Assembly (NCBI RefSeq): GCF_025567405.1
Contig: NZ_JAOQKJ010000005.1
Span: forward strand, 124,001-188,000
Origin: Suilimivivens aceti
GTDB taxonomy: Bacteria; Bacillota; Clostridia; Lachnospirales; Lachnospiraceae
DNA: 64,000 nt
Direction: 5' to 3'
Shown: piece after piece, positions 55,091 through 63,922 of the stretch
Layout of the letters: every line of letters starts with the position of its first letter
How positions within the stretch are numbered: the stretch's first letter is position 1
The notes under the pieces: model-generated
Seen by the model: the letters and a program-made list of their open reading frames with translations, nothing else
Databases searched by the model: none
What the model was told of the DNA's origin: nothing
Position numbers and translations under genes: made by a program

Positions 55091-55818
55091 TAAGAAATTG
55101 GTTCCTTTGAAGGCAGTCCTGCTTTTCTTGGATACTTTCCCGGTGTAGCTGATTTCTTTTTTATGATAAAAAGATTTCTGTAAATATCAGAATCTGGAAG
55201 TTCAAAGGTAACCTGATTTTCATACTCGCCGCCAAGAACAGAAATGGCTTTCCCCGAAACATCAAATTCTTCTGAAACCTTTTCTGACTTATAGGAAATA
55301 AATCGACCATTCTTTTTTACAAAAGGAAGACAATATTCTGACAGGGTAGCCAGATTGGCAACTGCTCTGGAAACACAGAGATCAAAGCTTTCTCTGTATT
55401 CTTTATTTTGGGCAAAATCTTCTGCTCTTCCATGCACGGCAGTAATGTTCGTAAGCTGCAGCTTACTAATCACTTCCTTCAGAAAATTTACTCTTTTATT
55501 CAATGAATCCAGGAGAACAACAGAAATATTTGGAAAAACAATTTTCAGAGGAATACCTGGAAATCCTGCCCCCGTTCCTATGTCGATCATTCTGTATTTT
55601 TTTTCTCCAAGATCCGGAATAGCACGGATCAAAGAAACACTGTCTGTAAAATGTTTCTTCAGTACTTCATCAAAATCTGTAATTGCTGTCAGATTCATAA
55701 AAGAATTCCATTCAATGAGCATATTGTAATATAAAAGAAACTGCTCTTCCATCTCTGCAGTAAGTTCTATTCCAAACTCATTCAAATCTTTTTTTAACTG
55801 TGAAAAATCTTTTTTCAA
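55090..55818 (-). CDS. rsmG: 16S rRNA (guanine527-N7)-methyltransferase
   Basis: 242 aa. SAM-binding core MIDIGTGAGFPGIPLKIVFP, then VVLLDSLNKRVNFLKEV and the conserved CVSRAVANLATL. Modifies G527 in the ribosomal decoding region. Starts 1 base after the mnmG stop, as usual near the origin. Confidence 0.95.
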   Translation of the reverse strand: MKKDFSQLKKDLNEFGIELTAEMEEQFLLYYNMLIEWNSFMNLTAITDFDEVLKKHFTDSVSLIRAIPDLGEKKYRMIDIGTGAGFPGIPLKIVFPNISVVLLDSLNKRVNFLKEVISKLQLTNITAVHGRAEDFAQNKEYRESFDLCVSRAVANLATLSEYCLPFVKKNGRFISYKSEKVSEEFDVSGKAISVLGGEYENQVTFELPDSDIYRNLFIIKKKSATPGKYPRKAGLPSKEPIS

Positions 55819-55819
55819 A

Positions 55820-57748
55820 TTATTCTACCTTATCTTTCCTGTTATATTGTTCCAGATAAACCAGAAGAACAGAAACATCTGCAGGTGATACACCGGAAAT
55901 CCGGGATGCCTGACCAATTGACATCGGATGAAAGCTTTTCAGCTTCTGTCTTGCTTCAATTCGAAGGCTCGGTACACTGTCATAATCGATATCAGCAGGA
56001 ATCTTCTTTCTTTCCATCTTTTTAAACTGTTCTACCTGTCGAAGCTGACGTTCAATATATCCTTCATATTTAATTTCAATCTCTACCTGTTCAATTACAT
56101 CTGCAGGAAGAGAAGGTCTGTCCGGATCAATTTCAGAAAGAATCTCATAGCTAAGCTCCGGTCTGCATACAAGCTCTGCCAGATTACTTCCTGTTTTCAA
56201 TGTAGAGCTGTTATGTCTTATCAGAAAATCCTGATTTTCCTTAGAAGCACCTACCGTATGCTCCTTCATACGACAGATTTCTTCTTTTATCATCTGTTTC
56301 TTTTTCAGAAGTGACTGATACTGCTCTTTACTGATCAGTCCGATCTGATATCCTTTTTCCCGGAGGCGGAGATCTGCATTATCCTGGCGAAGAAGAAGTC
56401 TGTATTCAGCCCTTGAAGTCATCATTCTGTAAGGTTCATTATTTTCTTTTGTTACAAGGTCGTCGATCAGAACTCCTATGTAGGCTTCCGATCTGTCCAG
56501 GATGATCTGCTCTCTCGAAAGAAGAAACATGGCCGCATTCACACCGGCCATAAATCCCTGAACAGCAGCTTCCTCATATCCACTGCTTCCATTCAGCTGA
56601 CCACCACTGTAGAGTCCTTCCACATCCTTGAAACGTAAAGTAGGATAAAGCTGCTTTGAATTGATACAATCATACTCAATCGCATAGGCATTTCTTACAA
56701 TCTTGCAATGCTCCAGTCCCGGAACTGTCCGGTACATGGCAAGCTGTACATCCTCCGGCAGTGATGAGGACATACCTCCTACGTACATTTCATTTGTATG
56801 GAGTCCTTCTGGCTCCATAAATACCTGATGTCTTTCTTTTTCGGCAAATTTAACAACCTTATCTTCAATAGAAGGACAATATCTTGGTCCGGTTCCTTCT
56901 ATAATTCCTGCATAAATAGGAGATCTGTCCAGGTTTGCCCTGATGATCTCATGCGTTCTTTCATTGGTATAAGTCAGATAACAGGACACCTGGTCAATCT
57001 GTACATCCTCCGGATTGGTAGAAAAAGAAAAGGGAACAACTCTCTCATCACCAAATTGTTCTTCCATTTTAGAAAAATCAATACTTCTTCGATCCATCCT
57101 GGCAGGTGTTCCTGTTTTAAACCTTCTCATCTCTATACCCATCTCTTCCAGAGAAGCTGACAGATGAGTCGCTGCCATCAGACCATTAGGTCCTGTATGA
57201 GTAATTGCTTCACCACAAAGACATCTTGCATTCAGATAAGTTCCTGTACAGAGTACCACTGCCCTGCATTCATAAATGGCACCAGTAAAGGTTTTCACAC
57301 CGACAATCTTCTTCGTGGCATTGTCATCAGAATTTGTATTTTCTTCCCAGAGAAGCTCGCAGATTTCTGCCTGTTTGATAGTAAGATGATCCTGGTTCTC
57401 CAGAACCTTTCTCATAGCTCTGCTGTATTCTGCTTTATCTGCCTGGGCACGAAGAGAATGAACAGCAGGACCTTTGGAAACATTCAGCATTTTTGACTGA
57501 ATAAAGGTCTTATCAATATTCTTACCCATCTCTCCGCCAAGTGCATCCAGCTCCCTGACAAGATGTCCCTTGGAGGAACCACCAATATTAGGATTGCAGG
57601 GCATCAAAGCAATACTGTCCACACTCACTGTAAAGATAACAGTCTCAAGACCAAGTCTTGCACAGGCAAGCGCTGCCTCACAGCCTGCATGACCGGCACC
57701 AACTACACATACATCAACTTTTTCTCTGATACCAGAAGTTTTTAACAT
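55820..57748 (-). CDS. mnmG: tRNA uridine-5-carboxymethylaminomethyl modification enzyme, FAD subunit
   Basis: 642 aa. N-terminal FAD site VCVVGAGHAGCEAALACARL, then NPNIGGSSKGHLVRELDALG and the Cys region TGPNGLMAATHL / RCLCGEAI. C-terminal helical domain binds MnmE. With MnmE it modifies U34 of several tRNAs. In this genome two sugar-related genes separate it from mnmE. Confidence 0.96.
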   Translation of the reverse strand: MLKTSGIREKVDVCVVGAGHAGCEAALACARLGLETVIFTVSVDSIALMPCNPNIGGSSKGHLVRELDALGGEMGKNIDKTFIQSKMLNVSKGPAVHSLRAQADKAEYSRAMRKVLENQDHLTIKQAEICELLWEENTNSDDNATKKIVGVKTFTGAIYECRAVVLCTGTYLNARCLCGEAITHTGPNGLMAATHLSASLEEMGIEMRRFKTGTPARMDRRSIDFSKMEEQFGDERVVPFSFSTNPEDVQIDQVSCYLTYTNERTHEIIRANLDRSPIYAGIIEGTGPRYCPSIEDKVVKFAEKERHQVFMEPEGLHTNEMYVGGMSSSLPEDVQLAMYRTVPGLEHCKIVRNAYAIEYDCINSKQLYPTLRFKDVEGLYSGGQLNGSSGYEEAAVQGFMAGVNAAMFLLSREQIILDRSEAYIGVLIDDLVTKENNEPYRMMTSRAEYRLLLRQDNADLRLREKGYQIGLISKEQYQSLLKKKQMIKEEICRMKEHTVGASKENQDFLIRHNSSTLKTGSNLAELVCRPELSYEILSEIDPDRPSLPADVIEQVEIEIKYEGYIERQLRQVEQFKKMERKKIPADIDYDSVPSLRIEARQKLKSFHPMSIGQASRISGVSPADVSVLLVYLEQYNRKDKVE

Positions 57749-57791
57749 GGAAATCTATATCCTCATTTCTTCCTGAAAACAAACTTGAAAA

Positions 57792-58496
57792 CTATTTAAC
57801 TTCAATGCAGGTAAAATCTTCATTTCTGCGGTTTACAGGCACAGCCCATCTTACTGCATTGGTTAAGATCCTCTGTATCTGCGGATTATAATAAGTAGGA
57901 TATTCCTCATGTCCCGGCTGGAAATAAAAGATCTTTCCATTTCCTCTTAAAAATACACATCCGCTCCGGAAAACCTCCTGATTGGAAAACCATCCGAGAA
58001 ATACAATATCATCAGGCTTTGGAATATCAAAATACTCTCCGTACATTTCCTCTTCCTCCAGAAATACAGGTTCTGTAATTCCTTCTGCAATAGGATGAGA
58101 GGGATTGATACAGATCAGCTTTTCCCTTTCACCATGCTTCCAGCGCAGTGTCATAGAAGTACCAAGAAGAAGCTTTAACGGTTTGCTGTAATGAGCCGCG
58201 TGAAGTGGAATGAACCCCATGCCATTCAAAACATGTCTTTTCACTCTTTCTGCATTTTCATCTGTTACCTTATCATGAGACTGATGGCCCCACCAGAGCA
58301 GTACATCTGTATTCTTCAGAATTTCTTCTGTCAGTCCCTGTCCCTCTGACTGCAGAGTCACACATCTGACCTGCATATCCTCATTTTTGGAAAGAAAATC
58401 TGAAAGACATACATGAATTCCATCCGGATAAATCTTTTTAACCTCTTCATACATTTTTTCTTCTTCAAATTCATTCCATATTGTTACTCTTATCAT
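57792..58496 (-). CDS. ThuA-domain protein (trehalose-utilization-like)
   Basis: 234 aa from the ATG at 58496, which has GAGG upstream; a TTG at 58505 is possible. ThuA family by VLLWWGHQSHDKV, GMGFIPLHAAHYSKPLKLLL and FYFQPGHEEYPTYYNP. The fold is class-I glutamine-amidotransferase-like with an unusual active site. Members are linked to disaccharide oxidation or 3-keto-sugar metabolism. The next gene upstream is a TIM-barrel isomerase, its usual partner. It ends in TAG. Confidence 0.84.
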   Translation of the reverse strand: MIRVTIWNEFEEEKMYEEVKKIYPDGIHVCLSDFLSKNEDMQVRCVTLQSEGQGLTEEILKNTDVLLWWGHQSHDKVTDENAERVKRHVLNGMGFIPLHAAHYSKPLKLLLGTSMTLRWKHGEREKLICINPSHPIAEGITEPVFLEEEEMYGEYFDIPKPDDIVFLGWFSNQEVFRSGCVFLRGNGKIFYFQPGHEEYPTYYNPQIQRILTNAVRWAVPVNRRNEDFTCIEVK

Positions 58497-58539
58497 AACA
58501 GACAATCCTCACAATTTTATCTATTCTGACGGTCATAGG

Positions 58540-59361
58540 TCATAAACAGAAATTTTTTAAATAAGCTGCTGAGCTTTCCATATCTGATAACTGATCTAAG
58601 GATCCAAAATGCTCTATTGATAAATATCCATCATATCCACTTGCAATGATCTGATCCAAAATTTCCTTCATCTGGATACATCCACTTCCTACTGCACAGG
58701 AATACATTTTCTTTCCATCAACAGTTTCCTTCGGTTCCTCTCCTTCCTTTGCAGTGAAGCTTCTGTCCTTACAATGGACATGCCGGATCCTGTCAATAAA
58801 CAGCGGAAGAACTTTCAGGGAATCTTCTCCGCTATAAAGAAAATTACCTGTGTCAAAGGCACAGTAAAGATCAGGAATTCTTTTAAGGAAAACAGAAAGC
58901 TGTTCTGCAGTGGCAAAAGGCGCTTCCTTTCCATCAAAATCTTCCAGTACGACCATGATATTTCTTCTCTTAGCATATTCACAGATATCCTTAAGAGCCA
59001 TTATCATTTTATCTAATTTTTTCTGATAAAGAAAGGGGATAAACTCGACTTTCTTCAAAAAACCAGGAATCAGCATTATCCTTCTGATATCATGCTTTTC
59101 TGCAAAGTCAACCATTCTCCTTCCATCTTCCACTGTATTCCCATGAGCAAAATCAAAAAATCCATACATACAGCTTACAGAAAAATCTGCTTCCTTTAAA
59201 TTTTTGAAAAGAGAAGCTTCCTCCTTTACAGCCCTTTCATAATCAAGCTCTACAGCATCTATGCCAAAGGATCTTACATTTTTATAAATGTTCTTTACTG
59301 GTTTAATATGATTCTGCCTTGCCGCCTCTTCAATATGATCATAAAAAACAGCTATTTTCAT
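58540..59361 (-). CDS. Sugar phosphate isomerase/epimerase (AP-endonuclease-2 TIM barrel)
   Basis: 273 aa. Metal-binding residues on barrel strands: VVLEDFDG (Glu), CAFDTGNFLYSG (Asp), VHCKDRSF (His, Asp) and LSIEHFGS (Glu). No signal peptide. Together with ThuA it likely handles a keto-sugar or myo-inositol-like substrate, which cannot be named from sequence. It is 13 bases after mnmE, so it shares that transcript. Confidence 0.84.
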   Translation of the reverse strand: MKIAVFYDHIEEAARQNHIKPVKNIYKNVRSFGIDAVELDYERAVKEEASLFKNLKEADFSVSCMYGFFDFAHGNTVEDGRRMVDFAEKHDIRRIMLIPGFLKKVEFIPFLYQKKLDKMIMALKDICEYAKRRNIMVVLEDFDGKEAPFATAEQLSVFLKRIPDLYCAFDTGNFLYSGEDSLKVLPLFIDRIRHVHCKDRSFTAKEGEEPKETVDGKKMYSCAVGSGCIQMKEILDQIIASGYDGYLSIEHFGSLDQLSDMESSAAYLKNFCL

Positions 59362-59374
59362 CTTTTTATCCTTT

Positions 59375-60760
59375 CTACTTACCCATACAGAATTTGGAAA
59401 ATATTTCGTTTACAAGATCGTCTGAAACTTCTTCTCCAATAATAGATCCAAGAGAAGTATAAGCGCTCATCAGGTCAATGGAATAAAAATCTTCCGGCAT
59501 ATGATTTTCAATACTTTGCTTTACCTGCTTTAAGCTTTCCAGTGTCCGAAGCAATGCTTCCTTATGACGCATATTAGTAATGACCACTTCCTGATCCGGA
59601 TTAATCTTTCCTGTGAAAAACATATCCTTTACATTATTTTCAAAAAGATCAATTCCTGTAGCATCCTTTGTTGAGGTTCTTATCATAACAGAATCCTTTC
59701 CTGTCATTTCGAGAAGATCATCCTCATTAATAACAGAAGGAAGATCTGTTTTATTCATAAGGATCACTGATTTTTTATCATGGATCATTTCAAAAATCAT
59801 CTGGTCATTGCCGTCCAGGGGAACCGATGCATCTACTACATAAATAATAAGATCCGCGTCCATGGCTGCCTTTCTGGCTCTTTCCACACCGATTTTTTCC
59901 ACAGTATCCTCTGTATCACGGATTCCTGCAGTATCAATCACATTCAGGCTGATTCCATGAAGATTGATATTTTCTTCCAGAACATCCCTTGTTGTTCCTG
60001 CAATATCCGTAACGATCGCTTTTTCTTCACCGGCAAGAATATTCAGAAGTGAGGACTTTCCGGCATTTGGTTTTCCAACAATGACAGTTTTGATCCCTTC
60101 CTTCATGATCCTTCCACTGTCTGCAGACTGTAGTAGGTTATCCACAGCTTTTATTAAAAAATCTGTTTTTATCAACAATTTTTCAGGATAATCATCAAGA
60201 CTGATATGTTCAGGATCATCCAGTGCAGATTCTATAAATGCAATCTCATAAATAATATCAGAACGAAGCTGCTTTACCTTCTCTGATACTTTTCCCCGAA
60301 GCTGTCCTACTGAGCTTTTCAGTGCCATATCATTTTTGGAAGAAATCACATCCATAACTGCTTCTGCTTCTGAAAGATCGATCCTTCCATTTAAAAAAGC
60401 ACGTTTTGTAAATTCACCCGGTTCTGCCAGTCTGGCTCCATTCGTTATCACAAGCTGCAATATCCTGTTCATCACAAGCATACCACCATGGCAGTTAATT
60501 TCTACTGTATCTTCAGTTGTGAAGCTTCTTGGACTTTTCATGACACTTACCATAGCTTCATCAACAGTTTCTTCTCCATCCTTAATAAAGCCATAATGAA
60601 TCGTATGACTTTCTGCATCCTTTATTTTAATATTTTTATTTGCCGGTAAAAAAATTCTCTCAGCTACAGCAAAGGATTCTGATCCGCTGATCCTGATGAT
60701 TCCAATTCCTGAATTTGTCATACCGGTTGCAATTGCCGCAATTGTATCTGAATTATACAT
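59375..60760 (-). CDS. mnmE: tRNA modification GTPase
   Basis: 461 aa. N-terminal formyl-tetrahydrofolate-binding domain (IAAIATGMTNSGIGIIRISG), central G domain with GKPNAGKSSLLN, DTAGIRDTED and NKTD, and the invariant C-terminal CMGK. Works with MnmG on U34 of tRNAs. Ends in TAG. Confidence 0.97.
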   Translation of the reverse strand: MYNSDTIAAIATGMTNSGIGIIRISGSESFAVAERIFLPANKNIKIKDAESHTIHYGFIKDGEETVDEAMVSVMKSPRSFTTEDTVEINCHGGMLVMNRILQLVITNGARLAEPGEFTKRAFLNGRIDLSEAEAVMDVISSKNDMALKSSVGQLRGKVSEKVKQLRSDIIYEIAFIESALDDPEHISLDDYPEKLLIKTDFLIKAVDNLLQSADSGRIMKEGIKTVIVGKPNAGKSSLLNILAGEEKAIVTDIAGTTRDVLEENINLHGISLNVIDTAGIRDTEDTVEKIGVERARKAAMDADLIIYVVDASVPLDGNDQMIFEMIHDKKSVILMNKTDLPSVINEDDLLEMTGKDSVMIRTSTKDATGIDLFENNVKDMFFTGKINPDQEVVITNMRHKEALLRTLESLKQVKQSIENHMPEDFYSIDLMSAYTSLGSIIGEEVSDDLVNEIFSKFCMGK

Positions 60761-60785
60761 TTTTTTCCTTTTCCATTTAAAAGAA

Positions 60786-60820
60786 AAAGCCGGGGCAAAT
60801 ATGATATCTGCCCCAGCTTT
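60786..60820 (-). terminator. Terminator between jag and mnmE
   Basis: AAAGCCGGGGCA (60786-60797) pairs with TGCCCCAGCTTT (60809-60820) with one mismatch/G-T; TTCTTTT follows on the minus strand. It lies 8 bases after the jag stop. Confidence 0.88.
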
Positions 60821-60827
60821 CAGCGTC

Positions 60828-61451
60828 TTATTTCTTTAAAGTAACAACAACTCTTCTGAAAGGCTCTTCTCCTTCACTGTGGGTTGTAACATATTTATCA
60901 TTCTGAAGCGCTGAATGGATGATTCTTCTTTCATAAGGATTCATAGGCTCCAGAGATACACTTCTCTTTGTTCTCTTAACCTTATAAGCAATATTCTTTG
61001 CAAGATTTTCAAGAGTCTCTTTTCTTCTCTTTCTGTAATCCTCAGTGTCAACCTTAACTCTTATATATTCTTCAGAATCCTTATTTACAACTAAAGATAC
61101 CAGATACTGCAGGGAGTCCAATGTCTGTCCTCTCTTACCGATCAGTACACCCATTTCATCTCCACTCAGCTCGATGTCAATGTTTTTATTCTCTTCATCG
61201 TATTTTACATCAACAACAACTGCCATATTCATGGCCTCAAATACATCTTTAAGGAAATCCTTTGCCACATCGGCTACAGAAGATTTTGCCTTTGCTCTGA
61301 TGATAGCAGGTTTGGCACCAATTCCTAAAAAGCCTGAAGAACCTTCTTCTACTACTTCATATTCAAGTTTATCACTGGGAACCATCAGCTTCTGGCACGC
61401 TTCAGTGATAGCATCATCAACAGTTTTTGCAGAAAATTCAGTAAATTCCAT
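60828..61451 (-). CDS. jag: RNA-binding protein Jag (KhpB/EloR)
   Basis: 207 aa. Jag_N domain (about 1-50, MEFTEFSAKTVDDAITEAC), a KH domain with GEMGVLIGKRGQTLDSLQYL-like GDEMGVLIGKRGQTLDSLQY, and R3H with ERRIIHSAL. Binds RNA and influences cell elongation in other Firmicutes. It starts 13 bases after yidC. Confidence 0.94.
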   Translation of the reverse strand: MEFTEFSAKTVDDAITEACQKLMVPSDKLEYEVVEEGSSGFLGIGAKPAIIRAKAKSSVADVAKDFLKDVFEAMNMAVVVDVKYDEENKNIDIELSGDEMGVLIGKRGQTLDSLQYLVSLVVNKDSEEYIRVKVDTEDYRKRRKETLENLAKNIAYKVKRTKRSVSLEPMNPYERRIIHSALQNDKYVTTHSEGEEPFRRVVVTLKK

Positions 61452-61464
61452 ATTTCCTTACCCC

Positions 61465-62808
61465 CTATTTATTATTCTTTTCGTTATAATCTCTTACCAT
61501 ATTGGCCTTGGCTGCAAGAGAACCAGGCTTTGCATTCTTTGCGTAGCTTCCTATACTGTCCTTTGCTGCCTCATTCTTTTCCTTATCTGAAACAGATTTT
61601 ACAGCAGCCTTCTGTGTCATTGACTTCTTTGGAGCTGCATTTACATTTCTTGTATTGATCGTTGCATTTTTGTTTAATGTCTTAGGATCAATCCCTGCTT
61701 TTTTCAGCTTTTCTTCTCTCTTTGATTCATTTTTCTTAATAATCTCATCAATATCCATCTTATCAATGTGCTTATTGATCACTACCTGCTGGATACTTCT
61801 TACAACAGAACCCGCGATCCAGTAAAGTCCCATACCGGCAGGAAGTGTAAAGCAGAAAAATGCTGACATAAGAGGCATCATTGTATTCATCATCTTCATG
61901 GACTGTGCCATGGAATCCTGCTGTGCATTTCCACTTGTTCCTGTAGAAGCCTGTGGCATCAGCTTAGTGTTGATCCACTGTGTAAGTGCAGAAAGTACAG
62001 GAATGATCACTGCTACGATCAATCCAAGCCACTGAATTCCATCCGGATGATTCCATGCCTGGCTTACCATATAGGAAGGTGAGTTTCCAATATTGATACC
62101 AAGGAAATTATTATAAGTATCGATCAGACCTCTTGTGGAATCATTACTTAAGATCAGTTGTCCATTATAAGTAAGATCTGCAAGGTTGTAATGTGCTGAA
62201 ATCTCACTCATGTCAGAAGAAGAAAGCTTATTCAGTACATCAATGATTCCATTGGAAAGGTTAGTATCCAGACTCTTACTGTACATCTTTACCGCACTGG
62301 AAATCGTACTTGTTTCTGAATTTAATAAAAAGCTTCCCTTATCTGTAGCAATAATCTGATCTGCCAGTACACGGAATGTATCTCCGATTTTTGTTACATA
62401 AGCAGGCATTGCATAGATAACACGATACAGTGCAAACAGGATAGGCATCTGAATCAGAAGCTGGACACAGCTTCCGGAAGGTGATACACCATACTTAGCA
62501 TAAACTGCCTGAGTTTCCGCATTCATGGCCATCATGGAATCATTATCTTTTCTGTTCTTGTACTTGGCCTGGATTGCCTGAAGCTCAGGGTTCATCTTGG
62601 CAGAAAGCTTACTGAATTTCTGCTGCTTGATCGTAAGAGGCATTAAAAGAAGATATATAACAATGGTGAACAGGATAATGGAAAGACCTACATTGGGAAT
62701 TCCAATCTTGTCCAGTACAAAGAAAATACCCTCCATAAGATAACCTAATACTTTGGCGATTGGTCCTAAAATAGCACCATCATATGGGGTTAATATAATT
62801 CCTGACAA
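61465..62808 (-). CDS. yidC: Membrane protein insertase YidC/OxaA
   Basis: 447 aa. Five-helix insertase core, first helix LSIILFTIVIYLLLMPLTIK, with the cytoplasmic coiled-coil hairpin (QQKFSKLSAKMNPELQAIQA). A long external insertion (about 165-235) lies between core helices, common in Lachnospiraceae. The C-terminal tail is Lys/Ala-rich. Start codon TTG at 62808 with GGAGG 8 bases upstream. Confidence 0.93.
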   Translation of the reverse strand: MSGIILTPYDGAILGPIAKVLGYLMEGIFFVLDKIGIPNVGLSIILFTIVIYLLLMPLTIKQQKFSKLSAKMNPELQAIQAKYKNRKDNDSMMAMNAETQAVYAKYGVSPSGSCVQLLIQMPILFALYRVIYAMPAYVTKIGDTFRVLADQIIATDKGSFLLNSETSTISSAVKMYSKSLDTNLSNGIIDVLNKLSSSDMSEISAHYNLADLTYNGQLILSNDSTRGLIDTYNNFLGINIGNSPSYMVSQAWNHPDGIQWLGLIVAVIIPVLSALTQWINTKLMPQASTGTSGNAQQDSMAQSMKMMNTMMPLMSAFFCFTLPAGMGLYWIAGSVVRSIQQVVINKHIDKMDIDEIIKKNESKREEKLKKAGIDPKTLNKNATINTRNVNAAPKKSMTQKAAVKSVSDKEKNEAAKDSIGSYAKNAKPGSLAAKANMVRDYNEKNNK

Positions 62809-62849
62809 AATTTGCTCCTCCTGATTTATTCTCCTATAGAAGCCTGTCC

Positions 62850-63059
62850 TTACGGAACCGGATCATAGCCTCCCTTTGAAAAGGGATTGCATCTGATAAT
62901 CCTCCATAAAGCAAGAAATCCCCCCTTAAAAGCACCATATTTTTCTACAGCCTCAAGTCCATATTCCGAACAGGTAGGAAAGTAAGGGCATTTCGTACTT
63001 TTGAGAGGAGAAATATATTTTCTATAGAAAAGAATCAATAAAATCAATATTTTTTTCAT
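62850..63059 (-). CDS. yidD: Membrane protein insertion efficiency factor
   Basis: 69 aa: one hydrophobic segment, FYRKYISPLK, then CPYFPTCSEYGLEAVEKYG and RIIRCNPFSKGGYDPVP, all diagnostic of YidD. The ATG at 63059 gives the usual length; a TTG at 63071 overlapping the rnpA stop is an alternative. Confidence 0.93.
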   Translation of the reverse strand: MKKILILLILFYRKYISPLKSTKCPYFPTCSEYGLEAVEKYGAFKGGFLALWRIIRCNPFSKGGYDPVP

Positions 63060-63067
63060 TTCATTTT

Positions 63068-63445
63068 TCAAATATGCGGATCAACACCGTCTACTGCTTC
63101 CAGTTTCTTCATATTTATAATATGATGAAGCTTTGCAAGATGTAATAAAGCGCTTTCTGTCTCCTGATAGGTAATGGCAGAAGCACTGTTTCTGGCTATG
63201 ACTACTATATCTAAACCACTATTAAATATATTTTCCTGTAGTCTGTAACTTTCTCTTATCAATCTTGTTATTCTGTGTCTTATAATACTGTTTCCTACTT
63301 TTTTACTGACAGATATTCCCAGTCTGTTTCTCTCTGAATTATTTTCCATTACATACATGACCAAATATTTGTTGGCATAAGATTTGCCATTTCTGTAAAC
63401 ATTCTGGAAATCACAATTTCTTTTTAATGATTCGGAAAACTGCAT
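63068..63445 (-). CDS. rnpA: Ribonuclease P protein component
   Basis: 125 aa from the ATG at 63445, behind GGAGG; an in-frame ATG at 63481 would overlap the hairpin. Core: RNRLGISVSKKVGNSIIRHR, then TRLIRESYR, the RNR motif that binds the RNase P RNA. Processes tRNA 5' ends. Confidence 0.94.
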   Translation of the reverse strand: MQFSESLKRNCDFQNVYRNGKSYANKYLVMYVMENNSERNRLGISVSKKVGNSIIRHRITRLIRESYRLQENIFNSGLDIVVIARNSASAITYQETESALLHLAKLHHIINMKKLEAVDGVDPHI

Positions 63446-63465
63446 TATTTTTAAAGACCTCCGTG

Positions 63466-63492
63466 AAAAAAAAGGCCACATAATGCGGCCTT
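63466..63492 (-). terminator. Attenuator-type hairpin between rpmH and rnpA
   Basis: AAGGCC (63472-63477) and GGCCTT (63487-63492), with inner CA-TG pairing, overlap the rpmH stop. A T-run follows on the minus strand. It probably lets more rpmH than rnpA be made. Confidence 0.75.
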
Positions 63493-63625
63493 ATGCTGAT
63501 AATACTTTTCTTCCTTTAGCTCTTCTAGCGGCTAATACTTTTCTTCCACCGGGAGTACTCATTCTGGCTCTGAAACCATGAACCTTTGAACGCTGTCTTG
63601 TCTTAGGCTGGAATGTCATCTTCAT
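63491..63625 (-). CDS. rpmH: 50S ribosomal protein L34
   Basis: 44 aa, MKMTFQPKTRQRSKVHGFRA continuing to RMSTPGGRKVLAARRAKGRK; unmistakable L34. The start at 63625 has AGGAGGTG upstream. First gene of the leftward rpmH-rnpA-yidD-yidC-jag operon. Confidence 0.97.
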   Translation of the reverse strand: MKMTFQPKTRQRSKVHGFRARMSTPGGRKVLAARRAKGRKVLSA

Positions 63626-63704
63626 TACGATACACCTCCTTTACGAAACCTTAATCTATTTTAAGGTAAACAAATATTTGGTTCTTGTGAAAATATCATT
63701 TAAG

Positions 63705-63733
63705 ATTATATAAGAAGAAACTGCTTCCGTCAA
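63705..63733 (-). promoter_or_regulatory. Promoter of the rpmH operon
   Basis: Minus-strand TTGACG (63733-63728), 17-base spacer, TATAAT (63710-63705). Confidence 0.82.
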
Positions 63734-63750
63734 GAAAAACAGCGCTTTTT

Positions 63751-63822
63751 TTATCCACAAAGTTATCAACAAAAAATATAGGATATCATCATATCCACAA
63801 TTTGTGGATAAATTGTGGAAAA
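63751..63822. promoter_or_regulatory. oriC-type DnaA-box cluster
   Basis: TTATCCACA at 63751-63759 (perfect), TTATCAACA at 63763-63771, ATATCCACA at 63791-63799, TGTGGATAA at 63803-63811 (perfect, opposite strand) and TGTGGAAAA at 63814-63822. Five boxes within 72 bases in front of dnaA. The DNA-unwinding element is not identified here and may be beyond the window. Confidence 0.88.
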
Positions 63823-63843
63823 CTTTGAGGATAAGATTCCCGA

Positions 63844-63872
63844 TTGAAATTTAAACCCTTTTATATTAATAT
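63844..63872 (+). promoter_or_regulatory. Promoter of dnaA
   Basis: TTGAAA (63844-63849), 17-base spacer, TAATAT (63867-63872), directly after the DnaA boxes, so DnaA autoregulation is likely. Confidence 0.65.
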
Positions 63873-63922
63873 AGTATGTGAGGAAATTTGTTTCTACATT
63901 ATTTTTATATGAGGGAAGTATT

